From contig CM060693.1 in assembly GCA_030686995.1 (NCBI GenBank), positions 111,688,228 through 111,752,227 on the forward strand: a DNA stretch of 64,000 bases, in the 5' to 3' direction. The notes under the pieces were generated by a model. It saw nothing but the letters and a program-made list of their open reading frames with translations. It ran no database searches and was not told the DNA's origin. Of this stretch, positions 1 through 12,370 are shown piece after piece; the first letter of the stretch is position 1, and each line of letters starts with the position of its first letter. The position numbers were made by a program, and so were the translations under genes. This DNA comes from Artemisia argyi (Eukaryota; Streptophyta; Magnoliopsida; Asterales; Asteraceae).

Positions 1-960
1 TTGCAATCACATGAATATGATGTTGGTGAGGGTTAACCGGATGCTAAAATTTTGCTTTATTATAGGCATGCAATAACGTAAATGTGTATCATTATTCATT
101 AATAACAATCTATTTTTTACATTTATTTTTTGCATATACTTTCCTCGATTGTGGATTTTTGTTTTCCTTTTATTTTTCTTAGGGTTTGGCTTCTTTATAA
201 GTATTCTATAGCTAAAAATCTTAGAAAAACTAAGCACTCACAATGCAGGAAGAATAAATAGTTATTAAATGAGCTTCTTTTTTGTTCTCGAGAAGACAAA
301 TATACAAGACAAAAGATTAACATATGGTCTGTGGCAAATGATGAAGTTTTATGTTGATTAACCGGATCCATATTCTTTCATATGGATAAATATCGATGAT
401 TATTTATGGAGTTTTACAGAGACAATAAGTTTGACTAGAGTAAAGAAAGTTTCACTCTGTTCCCGAGTACAAAACGGAAAGAAGAGAAATGAAGAGATGA
501 AAAAAGAGAGAAAAGAAGAGAAAGATGAAAAAATTTTGATTTTTAATCTTGTGTTCCCGAATTGGAAAGAAAGGAAGAGAGATGTTAGCAAAAAAGACTT
601 TAAAATCACCTTCTCTCTAAATCATCCTAATTTGAGAAGAAGATTAGGAGAGAAGTTTGACATAATTTTCTCCCCTCTTCTCTTCTCTTCTTTCCAAAAA
701 AAATTCAGGAACACAATCTTTCTTCTTTTCCTTCCAAATTAATGTTTGGAGTTTTCTTTCTTGCTACTTATGCTTCGAGATCACTTTTGACTTTCTCTTC
801 ATATTTGTTGGAATTGTTTACCAATTTTTTGACTTTATGACTTCTACTACAAGTTATTCTTATAATCTTTTTCAGACAAACGACTATTATTTTCTTTAAA
901 CTTTCGTTCACGACAGGGTAGAGAAAGTTTCAGAAACAAAGTGTGAATTAAGAGATATCG
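1..960. other. Intergenic DNA, no gene seen
   Basis: AT-rich sequence without a credible gene. Positions about 475-720 form a purine-rich stretch followed by a pyrimidine-rich stretch that can partly pair with it. The reading frame there gives only Lys/Glu/Arg-rich low-complexity peptide. Confidence 0.6.
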
Positions 961-1163
961 TGGTTAAACTATTTTATACGGTTATATATATATTACTACC
1001 TCCGTCCTAAATAGACCTACCAACTAAACCTACGAGTATGCTTACTCCATCGTGAAGTTTATAAACTTATTTCACTTTTTTCTTGAAAAAGTTAAAATAC
1101 TTAATTTGGAAACATAATCAATGATTAAACTATTTTATACGGTCATATATTACTACATTCGTA
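961..1163. repeat. Short direct duplication (961-1009 and 1121-1163)
   Basis: About 40 bp containing TTAAACTATTTTATACGG and the following TA-rich stretch into a CTACNTYCGT motif occurs at 961-1009 and again, with a few differences, at 1121-1163. Both copies run into a Stowaway-like terminus. This suggests two related insertions or a local duplication. Confidence 0.6.
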
Positions 1164-1202
1164 CTAAAATAAGTGTTAAATTTAACTTTTTAAAGAGTTT
1201 TA

Positions 1203-1204
1203 TT

Positions 1205-1252
<48 letters not shown>
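1203..1252. repeat. (TTA)n microsatellite
   Basis: An uninterrupted run of about 15 TTA units inside the Stowaway-like MITE. Confidence 0.9.
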
Positions 1253-1385
1253 TTATTTTTTTAACTAGTTTTCTTATTTATATAATATTTGATGCAAAAT
1301 ATATGAATACATGGAATTTTAAATGTATTTTCATTGGTATATAATTTTCTTCAATTATTATATAACACAAACAAAAATATTTAAA

Positions 1386-1387
<2 letters not shown>

Positions 1388-1421
<34 letters not shown>
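1388..1421. repeat. Poly-A tract
   Basis: Thirty-four consecutive A residues inside the MITE, just before its right inverted repeat. Confidence 0.9.
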
Positions 1422-1423
<2 letters not shown>

Positions 1424-1577
1424 TGGAATTATTAAATTAAATACTTATTTTAAGACGAAAGGAGTAGATCATTGTTTTTTATGTATCTGTAAGTCTGTTG
1501 CAATAAAAATCTGTAAATGGTATCCTTAGTAGGCAAATTTTAAGAAAACCAGGAAAAACTACGTGTATGTAGGGTAA

Positions 1578-1960
1578 GGATCCAGTGAGAAAAAACCTTA
1601 AAATGAGAAGAATGAGAAATAACTATAACTGCATATTTGAGATACATCGACTTGAATTAGATGCATCTCTATTCATTTAGATGCATCATAATTAGTTTCG
1701 AAAGTGGTTTTGAAGTTAAAATGATTCAAAGTAGTACTAGCAACAAATTTGACCCGCAGAGGACGAAAAATACATAGGATTCGTCTAACTTGACGAAATG
1801 TATCTAATATATGTATATGCATCTAATTTTTAGCTAGAAAATAAATTAAGATGCATTTAAAAGATTAGTGATGCATCTAATTCAAATTGATGCATCTTTA
1901 ATGTGTAGTTATAGTTATTTCTCATTCTTCTTCTTTTAAAGATTCTTCTCATTTGATCGT
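1578..1960. mobile_element. MITE with ~90 bp terminal inverted repeats
   Basis: The segment at 1600-1670 (GAATGAGAAATAACTATAAC and on into GAATTAGATGCATC) recurs inverted at 1870-1960. The inverted repeats are about 90 bp and close to 80% alike by eye, with repeated GATGCATC words in the arms. No ORF is present. Length and long arms fit a Mutator-like MITE. No clean target duplication was identified, so the superfamily is an inference. Confidence 0.65.
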
Positions 1961-4431
1961 TAGTCGTATAATCGAATAAAAAAACCCAAGAGATTTATCA
2001 TTTTAACTTTTAAGGAATATTTACTGTGAGCATGCATGTGTTTGCGTATTCACATGTCTCAACACAATCTTGTGATATTTCTTTTGTCCATTCTTAAATC
2101 ATATTCTGTAGTGTAGTCTTGCTGAAAGTATACGTGGACCACACTTTACAAAGGCTAATATTACCCTCTTCGTTATTTCTTAGAGCATCTCGAACCATTT
2201 AGAATAAATTTGAAAGAGATAAAAAGCAAAACATTAATTCTCTAAAAAATATCTCCCTCCGACTATGTGCTTTAAATATAGAGTACTAATGCAAAACTTG
2301 AAAATATCTAATATACTATATAGAAAACTAAGTAAATAACATTATAAAATATTTGAAGGATGAATATTAATCTTCTAAATATGAAAGATATTCATCAATT
2401 CTTCAAAAAAATCTTCAAATATGGAGGATAGAGACATGTCTACACTATACAAGGTACTGGTTTTCAAGAACCACGTTAGAAATCAAAACAATTCAGAAGC
2501 TATGTAGATGAAAAATTAAGACTATATACCTTGAACTTGATCGGGAACCACCTTACATCTAAAAGTTTAGAAAGAAAGATAAAAAAACGATTAAGTTAAA
2601 TAGGTGTTTGAAGGGCAAGGTTGAAAATGTCCTTATTAAGTATTTTCATATAAAAACAATATGAAAGTTTTTGATTTTTTTTTTTTTCATTTTTGTTATT
2701 ATTTTTTTAAGCAAACCATTTTTTTTAATTAATTACCTAAAGTGAACCAAATAACATACTATTATGAAAATGGACGAAAATACTGAACCGTAGCACATTA
2801 CTATTTTCAAACTCGCACACGCTACCTAATATCAACCACTCCTATGACTACACGTGTTCCCAAGCCCGCATGAAATCAGATGTGTTTAATTGAAGGTGTG
2901 CTTCAGTTTTTTATTAATTAATTAATTAATTGATTTTTTGTCAAATAAATAGCTTTTGTCAAATACCTAGTGTTTCATTCTTTATAATGCGTATTTAACA
3001 AATGCCTTTTGTCAGATACCTAGTGTTTATTCTTTATATTGCGTCTTTTTTGTGTCAAATAAATGTTCAAGATTCACATTTGACTCTTCTTCCATCTTTT
3101 CATTCACCGCAGCGTTCAATTCATTTTTACCTATCATTCCGCCATCAAATCCACAAATAAAAGGATAAAAAATATATATTAAACAAAATTAATGGTATGC
3201 AATTATGCTTATGGAATTCTTTTATAAAGATTTTGTAACCCTAGCTAGCATTAGCTAATATAAGTGGCGTATGGTCAAGTCCCTAGCTTGGTAAGTCACA
3301 TGGTTGTTTGGGGTTCAAAAATAGTTTTCTGCGCCGGTTAATAAAGAAACAAAGTTTTTTAACGAAGAATGTTCACATTTTCAAGCGAGCGCGAGTTTAT
3401 GTGCGCTTCAATTTGTCTTTTATGTAATTTTGTCTATTTTCTTTTTTTGGACGCACGTATGGATAAGCGTGCTTAACATTTGAGATGCTCTAGTTTTTGA
3501 TGTGAGCTTAGCTACTTTAGACAAAAGTTTATGCACACTTAGCTAGATAGGTTTGCGCGCCCAACACTTGAACCGTCAGATGAGCTAGATGTACTGTATC
3601 TAATGGATTATTGCCTAGTTCATTTTGTAAAATATGTATGTACCGTTCATATTGATAATCTACTATCAAAGATTCATTTAAAAAGTTTTATCTTTTCTTT
3701 TACTAAGAGTTTAGAGTGCGGTGAGAGATATTACCTCGTCTCATCACTTGCGTCACTATTTAACATTTTTTTTATTCATCAACTTTGGCATCATATTTTC
3801 TCTTTTGCCCTACACTTTGTCTTTTTCGTTATTTGAGAAATCCCAGAAAAATATGCACCCACTCACAACACACAATTACACTTTTTCTCCATTCTAAATG
3901 TTACCCCACTATCACATGCCGCGCGGAAAAATAAAATGCAGAGAAACGGAAAGAGAGGGATGGATTTTTTTTACTTCACCACTGCCAAGTTTTATATTGT
4001 AGTTTCAAAAGTCAACATGAGGTACCCAAAATTTTGTTTTTGTAAAAATATCTAATCAAATATTTGTTAATCAATTGTAATAAAAGGTTGACAAGATCCA
4101 AATTTATCAATGATCATTTTGTTTTTTAGAAGATTAGAAAATCATGCTGAGATATGAGTCTCTTTTGCATATGTTGTAATTCATTCATACATTAATTAAT
4201 TACCAGCAGAGTATTGCAGCGGCTAGTACCCTATAATTAAATTTTATGTGAGTAATGTATTTGATTATATGTTTTTCGTGACGATTGATGATAATATAAT
4301 GGAGGCTGGTTGAACCGGACAAAACCACCAAAAATCGGGAACCGTTTGAAAAAGTGGTTCATTGTACGCTCCAGTTTTAAAAACATGTATACAAGATAAA
4401 AAGAAAGTTATATTATGTATCTTTTACGTAG
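1961..4431. other. Intergenic DNA, no gene seen
   Basis: AT-rich, with short ORFs only. A ~52 bp tandem duplication (2953-2991 and 3006-3043, core ATACCTAGTGTTT) and an AATT-rich run near 2915 are the only clear structures. Confidence 0.6.
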
Positions 4432-4530
4432 AGGGTGTTTTTTTTACAACATTAAATACCGGGTTGAAAAGTTAATGATTGAACATTTATTGTATTAGAT
4501 ATAGGTTTGACTATCTGAACCGAAAACCGA

Positions 4531-4608
<78 letters not shown>

Positions 4609-4946
4609 TATTTATATTATTTTATATATAAAAAATATCCATTAAAATTTTATACTAATATAAAAAACATTTTTTTATGCTTGAAATAATTTTTTTTGCC
4701 AAAAATATATATAATTAAATTTAAGAAGAGTATAAATAGTGTAATTCAAGTATAAATTTCGGTTTTCGGTTTTGACCCATAACCGAACCGAACTTCGGTT
4801 CGGTTCTCGGTTCGGTTCTCGGTTCGGTTCGGTTATAGATATTTTCGGTTCGGTTCGATTTTCAGTTATGACCCAAAAAAAATTTTTAACCGAACAACCC
4901 GAATCGAATAAACCGATTAACCGATAACCGAACCGATGAACACCCT
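4432..4946. mobile_element. ACCGAA/TTCGGT-rich non-coding repeat element
   Basis: GGGTGTTTTTTT near 4433 and GAACACCCTGC near 4937 look like short inverted termini around a stretch dense in CGGTT words (4755-4935) and interrupted by a long TA microsatellite. Similar CGGTT or AAACC-rich patches lie at 20240-20394 and 27590-27720. The patch is real sequence. Calling it a transposon is an inference from the possible termini. Confidence 0.5.
4534..4605. repeat. (TA)n microsatellite
   Basis: About 36 TA units in a row, likely hypervariable in length. Confidence 0.95.
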
Positions 4947-5828
4947 GCATGATATCAAGAAGATTTCATTAATTAACATATTTATGTTTTTTCTTTTATC
5001 TGAGTTTAACAATGGTCACACAAATTTAAATCCTTTAAACGCTGATTCAAGTCTAAAAACAATGGATCTAATCAATGACAATCTCATGTTTGAAATCGCG
5101 ATAGCAAAATGCTAGTCGATTTATTATAAAGATCAATCACAACTACATATATCTATCTCTTCTCTAATATATAAAGAGAAAACCATTTTCCTTTAAAGTT
5201 AAAAATTTAAAAACTTAAAAATTAAGTAAAGTTCAATTAGTAATATACCAAAAATGATAATAACATCTACCACTACACTAATATATAGTTGAAATATATT
5301 TTGAGCCTCAAACTTTTTTCATTTTTCATTTTTAGTTAATAGATTTTTATTCTCGCAATGACTACTAATTAATTATTCGGCTAGTAACATGAAAATGTAA
5401 TACTTTACAACTCTGTTAAAAAGTATTTTAATCCACATTATTAAATAAAAATCCTTATATTTTATAAGTGCCATGAATCCAAACAAAACTTAGGTGCTTC
5501 CATTCACATGCCGAAAACACTTAACTGCTTTCTAGAAATTAAATTGGCAAAAACAATACTTGTGGTCTGTTGCCCCAAAAAGTTGATAATGCACTTATAG
5601 TTTTATAGAACCCCGTGATGTTTCCACTCAAATTGTTTATCATGAAACACGAAAAGAACATACACATGCACTTAAATATTTGTGGGTGTGTAGGTAATAT
5701 ATAGAAGGTTGTGTCCTACAACATATAGCATTTGGCAGATTATAAGTTACTCACCTATTGTATAACTTATCAACTCAATCAAAAGCAAATATCATATATA
5801 GCCTAATTCACAGGAAGTTGTATTAGCT
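4947..5828. other. Upstream region of the lyase gene
   Basis: No ORF of note. An ATATATAG stretch at about 5698-5705 is a possible TATA box some 125 bp before the proposed start codon. No other promoter element can be assigned by eye. Confidence 0.35.
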
Positions 5829-8800
5829 ATGATCCTCTATCAGCTCTTTAGACCGACTCTGTAATATTCTAGTTGGTTGCCTTTAAAAGTAATAACAATC
5901 AAAGCCATAGGTAGTATACAACATTCAACGTAAACCAAGTTTATGGGATTATAAATTAGCTTACATTAAAAGAGAAATATTTATTGTAATATCAAATTGA
6001 TTCCAAGGGTGATGAATGATTTTATGATCTACTTTGATATAATTTGCTTTAAGCCTTTCCAACATGCAAAGAACACGAATTACCACTATTTCATAATTTT
6101 TATTGGATTTTTTTTTTTTTTTTTTTTAATTGCAGAAAGCCTTTAGCCAACAATTCAAGTGGTCCGGTGTTGTATCCTCCAGTGCAATTGTATAGGCACG
6201 ATGATCATGTAAATTCGCACGTCCTTCCTGTAATTGCCTTTTATGTTTTTCGAGATGAGCTTAACGCCTTAATATTGAAACAAAGTTTGTTATAATAAAC
6301 TATCATTTTAGTTTTATTGATCAATATTGACAAATAATTATCATTCTAGGAATATTTCTTTTAAAAGTTTTGTTAGTTGTTATATAGCATTAAAAATTAA
6401 AAAGACAGTTACTTTAAATTACTTGCTTCTTTAATCGTATTCTTGATTTCAGGTAGTGGTGGACAATGGAATATTTAGTATCACCATTGCAAGTCCGCAA
6501 GGCACAGTCACTGGTATAGAATTTAACGGAATTGACAATATCTTAAATGATCATAACGGGGAATCAGATCGAGGGTATGAAATTTTTTTAGCTACCCCAA
6601 AAACTGGTTGTTGTTATTTATTTATTTTTTTTTTGTCTCCCAAAAATTTTAACTGATACATAAGTATAAAAAACCTGTTGAGACTGAGTGTGGATGATTG
6701 CAGATATTGGGATGTAAATTGGAGCGATCCAAAGAATTCAACTGATAAGTTAGACAAGTAAGTTTGTTTGGTTATTTATCAGATTATAAAATGTAAGTAG
6801 TTGGTGCTTAAGATCATCTAATCAATGTTCTAAACATAACTTCTGCAAGTTTGTTGCACATATCCTCTGTGGTTATTTTACCAAATCACATGAAGGCCAA
6901 AAGATTGTTGATGACTGTAGGTCGTGTCATGAAATTTGTATTTTCATTCATTCATGCATCTATTTCGCAGACTTACAGGCGAGCATTTTGATGTTATAAC
7001 GAACTACGAAAACCAAGTGGAGCTGTCATTCAAAAGATATTGGAAAATTTCTCAAAATGGCAACCGCGTTTCCTTAAATGTTGACAAAAGGTGTGTCACA
7101 AGTTTTAATATATATTTGAATGAATTAAGTTTGTAATGTCTTATAATGCATTTTAATTATTCAATAATCATGATTCCAATTAGACTTGTAATTTAAATTA
7201 ATCGATAATGCTTCTTGATATAAAAAAGTCATTGGTTGAAAGACCCTTGCCGTGCAAATGTACACAATAAAGTATATCGTTAGATTATTGACATTCTTGT
7301 TAATCTTTATGGCCTTAAGGTATGTTGTCTTGCGGGGATCAAGTGGTTTCTACTCATATGGGATTCTTGAACGTTTTAAAGGGTGGCCAGATGTTGATGT
7401 CTACCAAGGTCGTATTGTATTCAAGCTTCAAGATAAATTGTAAGATAAAATATATTTACATTTCTTTCTTCAAAATTAACTATTTTGTATTAATAAACAA
7501 AGCTGAAGGAATGAAGAACTGTTGCACACGTTATCTAAGGGCGGAGGGGTTTTGCGAAGCAGACCTTAACTTTTTTCCCAGTACATGCTCTTCACAATAT
7601 TGATTAATAATCTGTAAATGTAGAAAATTTATGAAAATATTAATGTTATTTTAATTGAACAACCTACGAAGTGTGCAATATATTACAATCATACAGTTTC
7701 AAAATGTTTCTATAGTTCACATTCAAGAAATTTACATATACTTTATTTATTTATTTATTTTCTGATGTTTAGAAACTTTAATTCTAAATATGCATTTCTT
7801 GAATGAAAAGGTTTCGCTACATGGCTGTTTCGGATGAAAGGCAAAGGGAGATGCCATCATTCGAAGACCGTAGCAGGGGTGAACCTCTGGATTACCCTGA
7901 AGCTGTTCTTTTGACCCATCCATCTGATTCTCTTCTTAGGGGAGAGGTACTCTTTTTGAATCAGTTTTATACATTATTTTTCTTGTCATAGATTCATTGT
8001 TATGAGCTAGGATTTGAATGTTTTACAATTGTAAACACAGGTTGACGACAAGTACCAATACTCAACTGAAAATAAAGATAATCGCGTACATGGGTGGATA
8101 TGCTCTGATCCGCCTGTTGGGTTTTGGATGATCACACCAAGTAACGAGTTCCGTAATGGCGGCCCTGTCAAGCAGGATCTCACCTCTCATGCTGGTCCTG
8201 TTACTCTCTCAGTAAGTTCACCAATAGGTTTTTGCTATTACCAAAAATATAACTATAATGAATATAGTTATCAGTGGGTTGGTTCTTGGTTGTGTTGCTA
8301 GTGTGCAAAAAAGGAACCACTTAAATTGGTAGAACTAGTGACTATTTTTTATTTATCATAAATTTTTTATTCAAGTATTTATATTGTTATCAAAAACTCG
8401 TAATGTGATTGCTTTTAAAATTATTAAGATGCTTCATTTGTTTAAGGAGAAGAAAGTGTTTGTGGGGCACTCCAACCTCGCCACTTTCGACTGGTACTTA
8501 AATATGACGTGTTTCAACGACACGTCTTTCATGACATGTTACCCAACCCGCCATTTTTACATGGTATTATCTTTTATTATTTTGAAAAGTGCATTCACAT
8601 CTGAAAAGGTTTTTTATCCATGAATTCGTCTTTCAGATGTTTTTTAGCACCCATTACGCGGGGACTGATTTAGGAATGAAATTTCGAGATGGTGAGCCAT
8701 GGAAAAAGGTTTTTGGACCGGTTTTCATATATCTGAACTCAGTTGCATCCGAAGAAAGTCCCACTTGGCTTTGGGCTGATGCCAAAGAAGAGGTAGTTAC

Positions 8801-10674
8801 TTAATTACTATGCTAGCCCTTGCAAATATTTGGGCTCACATGAGGCTTATGTGTATACTTACGCAAGTTATTAACCATAATAATGATATTTTAGATGCTT
8901 ATGCAAACGGATGGGTGGCCATACGATTTTCTTAATTCTTCTGACTTCCCGCGTGCCCATCAACGTGGTGTAGTATCTGGACGGCTATTTGTTCGCGATG
9001 TTGCTTTAGCCCGTGCAGACTCCGCCTTTATTGGCTTAGCTCCACCTGGTACAATTGGATCATGGCAAGTGGAAAGCAAGGTACGTTTTCTCATCACCCA
9101 GTCATAAACTGATGACTAGTGTTAATTGTCGCTGAACTGAAGATCACCAATATATAAAATAAACAATGATAAAACTAGATTGACTATAACCAAACTCGCC
9201 AAAAGCAAATGCTACATTGGAATCTTTACTTTTTTCTAGTTTGAAAAAAATAATCTGAAATGTATATAGATTTGGAAGTTTGAATAAAAGTTACAAATAC
9301 AAGATGCATAATCGATTTTAAGAAAGCCTAAACTCCGAAAAAGACCAAGAACTGATTATGAAAAAATATCACTTTCTAATCAAGTAGTCACGTTGGTCTA
9401 TTTGATTTTTTTCAGTTTATCTTTTCCATTTTTAATTGGGTGGTTGGGACGAAGTTACTAGTACATTTGTAAACTATTCCTAGAGTTTAATCTATACCTT
9501 ATTTACATACTCAGGGTTATCAGTTCTGGACTCAAACTGACAAACAAGGTTACTTTGAGATTAAGAATGTCCGCCCGGGTCAGTATAATTTATATGCTTG
9601 GGTTCCTGGGTACATCGGTGATTATATGCACCCATCCATCGTCAATGTCTTGCAAGGTCAGTACCCTATTTAAATATATTATTTTTGTCACATTACTGTT
9701 GTAGAAAGATTATGCTTTGCAAGTATGTATCTTTGTAATTCTTTTACTCTACCTACGTGCTAGTAGTTTTTTCAATGATTACTGCTGTTAAAAAAAATTG
9801 TGTGCAACTATCACTAGGGAGTAGAATCAGAATGGGTGTACTTGTATTCCATCCACCAAGAAATGGCCCTACCATTTGGGAAATAGGGGTCCCGGATCGC
9901 ACAGCAGCTGAGTTTTACGTGCCTGAACCCAACCCAACTCTTATGAACCAGTTATATACAAGCCAAAGAACAGAATCGTTAGTCCTTTATCTCTATCTTC
10001 ATTTTTTTCTTCTCAGTTTTGTTGTATGAAATGTTAATGCTATCAAGTTTGTTATTTTGTTACGTCAGGTTTAGGCAATATGGCTTGTGGGATCGTTACA
10101 CTGATTTGTATCCTGAACAAGATTTGGTCTATAGAGTTGGTGTTAGCAATTATGAAACAGATTGGTTTTTTGCTCATGTAACCAGGAAGGTTGGAAATAA
10201 GACCTACATTCCCACTACATGGACTATTTTATTTGATCTTGAAAATGTTGAGCCCACCGGAAACTATACAATACAGCTAGCATTGGCATCTGCCACAGCC
10301 GCAGAACTGCATGTATGTACCCTACAAAAATTTCTATATTTACTTGTCTCCAGTTTCACTTTTCCATAACTAAATAAGAGGTTATAAGTTGCGTATTTTA
10401 TTATACTGAGTGATCTGGCGCTACCTATTTTCAGGTACGAATCAATGACCCAAGAGGGGTATTTCCTTTCTTTACAACTGGGCTAATCGGGAAGGATAAC
10501 GCGATTGCAAGACATGGGATTCATGGGCTATATTGGTTATACAATATTAATGTCTTGCATACTCAACTTCGAGCTGGAAGGAATGTAATGTATTTAACGC
10601 AAACGAGAGCTTTGGGTCCTTTTATGGGTATCATGTATGATTATATTCGATTAGAAAGACCTCCTCGTTCGTAA
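5829..10674 (+). CDS. Rhamnogalacturonate lyase (polysaccharide lyase family 4)
   Basis: Predicted to cleave the rhamnogalacturonan-I backbone of pectin by beta-elimination in the cell wall. Exons with GT-AG introns and matching phases: 5829-5860, 6136-6208, 6453-6574, 6704-6757, 6971-7090, 7320-7439, 7811-7946, 8041-8211, 8637-8792, 8895-9080, 9515-9656, 9818-9977, 10069-10312, 10435-10674. They give 651 codons plus stop, normal for plant PL4. Family landmarks in order: DNGIFSITIASPQGTVTGIE, RGYWDVNW, VVLRGSSGFYSYGI, VDDKYQYS, VHGWICSDPPVGFW, AHQRGVVSGRLFVRD, IGLAPPGTIGSWQ, then an FnIII-like part from about residue 391 (YNLYAWVPGYIGDY) and a C-terminal carbohydrate-binding-like part (WEIGVPDRTAAEFY, FRQYGLWDRYTDLYP, IARHGIHGLYW, IMYDYIRLE). 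Exons 2-14 are secure. The 32 bp first exon, MILYQLFRPTL, is chosen only because its ATG, donor site and phase fit. No signal peptide is visible, so another first exon further upstream is possible. No frameshift or premature stop was found. Confidence 0.93.
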
Positions 10675-10747
10675 ATTTGGGATATAAGTTATTTTATACT
10701 GTTTTGAGTATATAAAAGCATAGTTGTGTATGTATATGTCAGCTTTA
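10675..10747 (+). other. 3' flank of the lyase gene
   Basis: Only 73 bp separate the stop codon from the Helitron start, so the natural 3' UTR and poly(A) region may run into the Helitron. No strict AATAAA signal is seen before the Helitron boundary. Confidence 0.4.
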
Positions 10748-12370
10748 TCTACACTATTTATAATACATTTTGCACCTTCTCTCCTATTTAATTTTTAAGA
10801 TTTCCATATTTAGATTTTTAAGTAAAATACAAGTTATCAAACACAAAAAACAAGTATTTAATGCATAATATTTTAAGGACCACATATCTCTTACATCTCT
10901 TACAATTAATACACCTCATCACATATTAATATAAGTTATAAAACACAATGCACAAGAATTTAAAACACAAGTATTTGTACATGTACAACAATTCTCTTGA
11001 CCTCCCTTTTCACACCGGTACAATATTTCCTTCCAGCATTGACCTCCTTTTTCACACCTGTGATATTAAAAAAAACCTGTGATTTATAATAATTTTTTGT
11101 ATTTTTATAAATTTGAAATTCTAAAAAACCAGTGATATTATAAAAAAAATCTGCGATTTATAATAATTTTTTTGTATCAATTTGAGATTGTAAAAAACAT
11201 ATAGATCTATACGGATCTATAAAAAAAAACTATAAATATATGGAAAAAAAATGTTAACGAGATCATGTTTTTAACACAAAAAAAATCGGTAAAATAAAAA
11301 CGGGAAAAGGAGAAAGGTGCGTGAGGTATTACCGAGTAGAAAGAAGGTCGTGGTGAGGCGGTGGCAGCGGCTGTTGTGTGGTGTTAGGTGTCAAACGAGC
11401 ACGTCGAGCGCTAAAAAACTCCAAAAATGGTAACAATGGATAGATCTATCGATTCGGGAGTTAATATTTTGGCCGGAACATTTTCCGGTGACGGAATGTG
11501 GTGGTCGGCCGGAAGTGGTGGTGGTCAAGCGATGTGGTAGAGAGAGAAAAGAGTGAGTGTGTGAGGTGTGTTTATTAAAAGTGAGGCAGAGAGAGAGAAA
11601 ATGAGATGTTTTCTAAAAATGGAAGGGACTAAAAGTGGACAATTAAAACAAGAAGGGTGAGAGTGAAAGAAAGGGGTGGAGGGCAGAGGCGTAGCTACAT
11701 GGAGGCCTTGGTGGGCCGTGGCTCACCTAATAAAAGTTGCAATAGTGTATCTTAGTTTGCCCAATAAATATAAAAGTTAACCACTTTAGCTTTTAAGTCT
11801 ACCAAAAGACACGAATTAACGACTACAGTATTATTGTTTCGTGCTAATCTCGGCCTACCCATAAGTAAAATCCTGGCTACGCCACTGGTGGAGGGGCTTT
11901 AGTGTCAAAGTAGTAAAATTTTTAGAATATTAACTGTGGGACCCATTTCACGTTACCAAACGGACTCGAAAAATTATGAAACTTGGCCATTGTTCTCGAA
12001 ATAATTTTTTCAATAAAAACGAATATAAATACACATAACTTTTACAAAGTCAATTTATTCGGTAAATTCGTTTCGTTTCGTACTTTCTAGGTTGTGCATG
12101 CTCAATTTATTTGGGAAATTCGATTCGTCACTAATAAAAATAACAACACACGTTATACAAATATTCAAGCTTGAATGGGCAACGGGCCAAACGGGCTCGA
12201 GCCTGAACGGGCACGGGCCAACGAACTCGAGCCCGAACGAGCACGGACTAAACGAAATTCTTGATATCCGTAAGTTTATTGTAAAAAAGAATATAATAAA
12301 CTAAAATACGATTCGCCGGAAAATTATATTTCAGGGTACCCGCTGCCGCAACGCGCGGGTACCCTGCTGG
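10748..12370 (+). mobile_element. Non-autonomous Helitron, ~1.6 kb
   Basis: The 5' end TCTACACTATTTATAA follows an A. The 3' end is a GC-rich hairpin (12334-12366, stem CAGGGTACCCGC/GCGCGGGTACCCTG) closed by CTGG and followed by T. These are the Helitron hallmarks: 5' TC, 3' hairpin plus CTRR, insertion between A and T. The first ~110 bp, and the 3' segment GATTCGCCGGAAAATTATAT plus hairpin, match the two short Helitrons at 24997-25430 and 59258-59691 in inverted orientation. The interior (11300-11680) is G-rich non-coding sequence, perhaps captured. No Rep/helicase ORF is present. It carries a hAT MITE at 11684-11887. Confidence 0.8.
11684..11887. mobile_element. hAT-type MITE with 8 bp target duplication
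   Basis: Termini are CAGAGGCGTAGCTAC on the left and, read inverted, CAGTGGCGTAGCCAG on the right (3 mismatches in 15). The flanks carry a perfect 8 bp duplication, GTGGAGGG, at 11676-11683 and 11888-11895, as expected for hAT transposition. At 204 bp with no ORF it is a defective hAT derivative. It lies inside the Helitron and so inserted after it. Confidence 0.88.

Larger units (their letters stand above)
1153..1464. mobile_element. Stowaway-like MITE (Tc1/mariner type)
   Basis: The left end CTACATTCGTACTAAAATAA at 1153 and the right end, read on the minus strand as CTCCTTTCGTCTTAAAATAA, form imperfect terminal inverted repeats of about 33 bp. TA lies on both sides (1151-1152 and 1465-1466), the target duplication expected of Stowaway MITEs. 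The 312 bp element has no coding capacity. Its interior holds a TTA microsatellite and a 34-base A tract. Confidence 0.75.

Noticed and set aside
431..742. 103-codon plus-strand ORF
   Set aside because: Lys/Glu/Arg-rich peptide from a purine-rich low-complexity tract. No domain and no gene context.
7503..7603. Cys-containing reading frame inside the lyase intron 7440-7810
   Set aside because: It lies between well-defined splice sites. PL4 homology is continuous across the intron without it.
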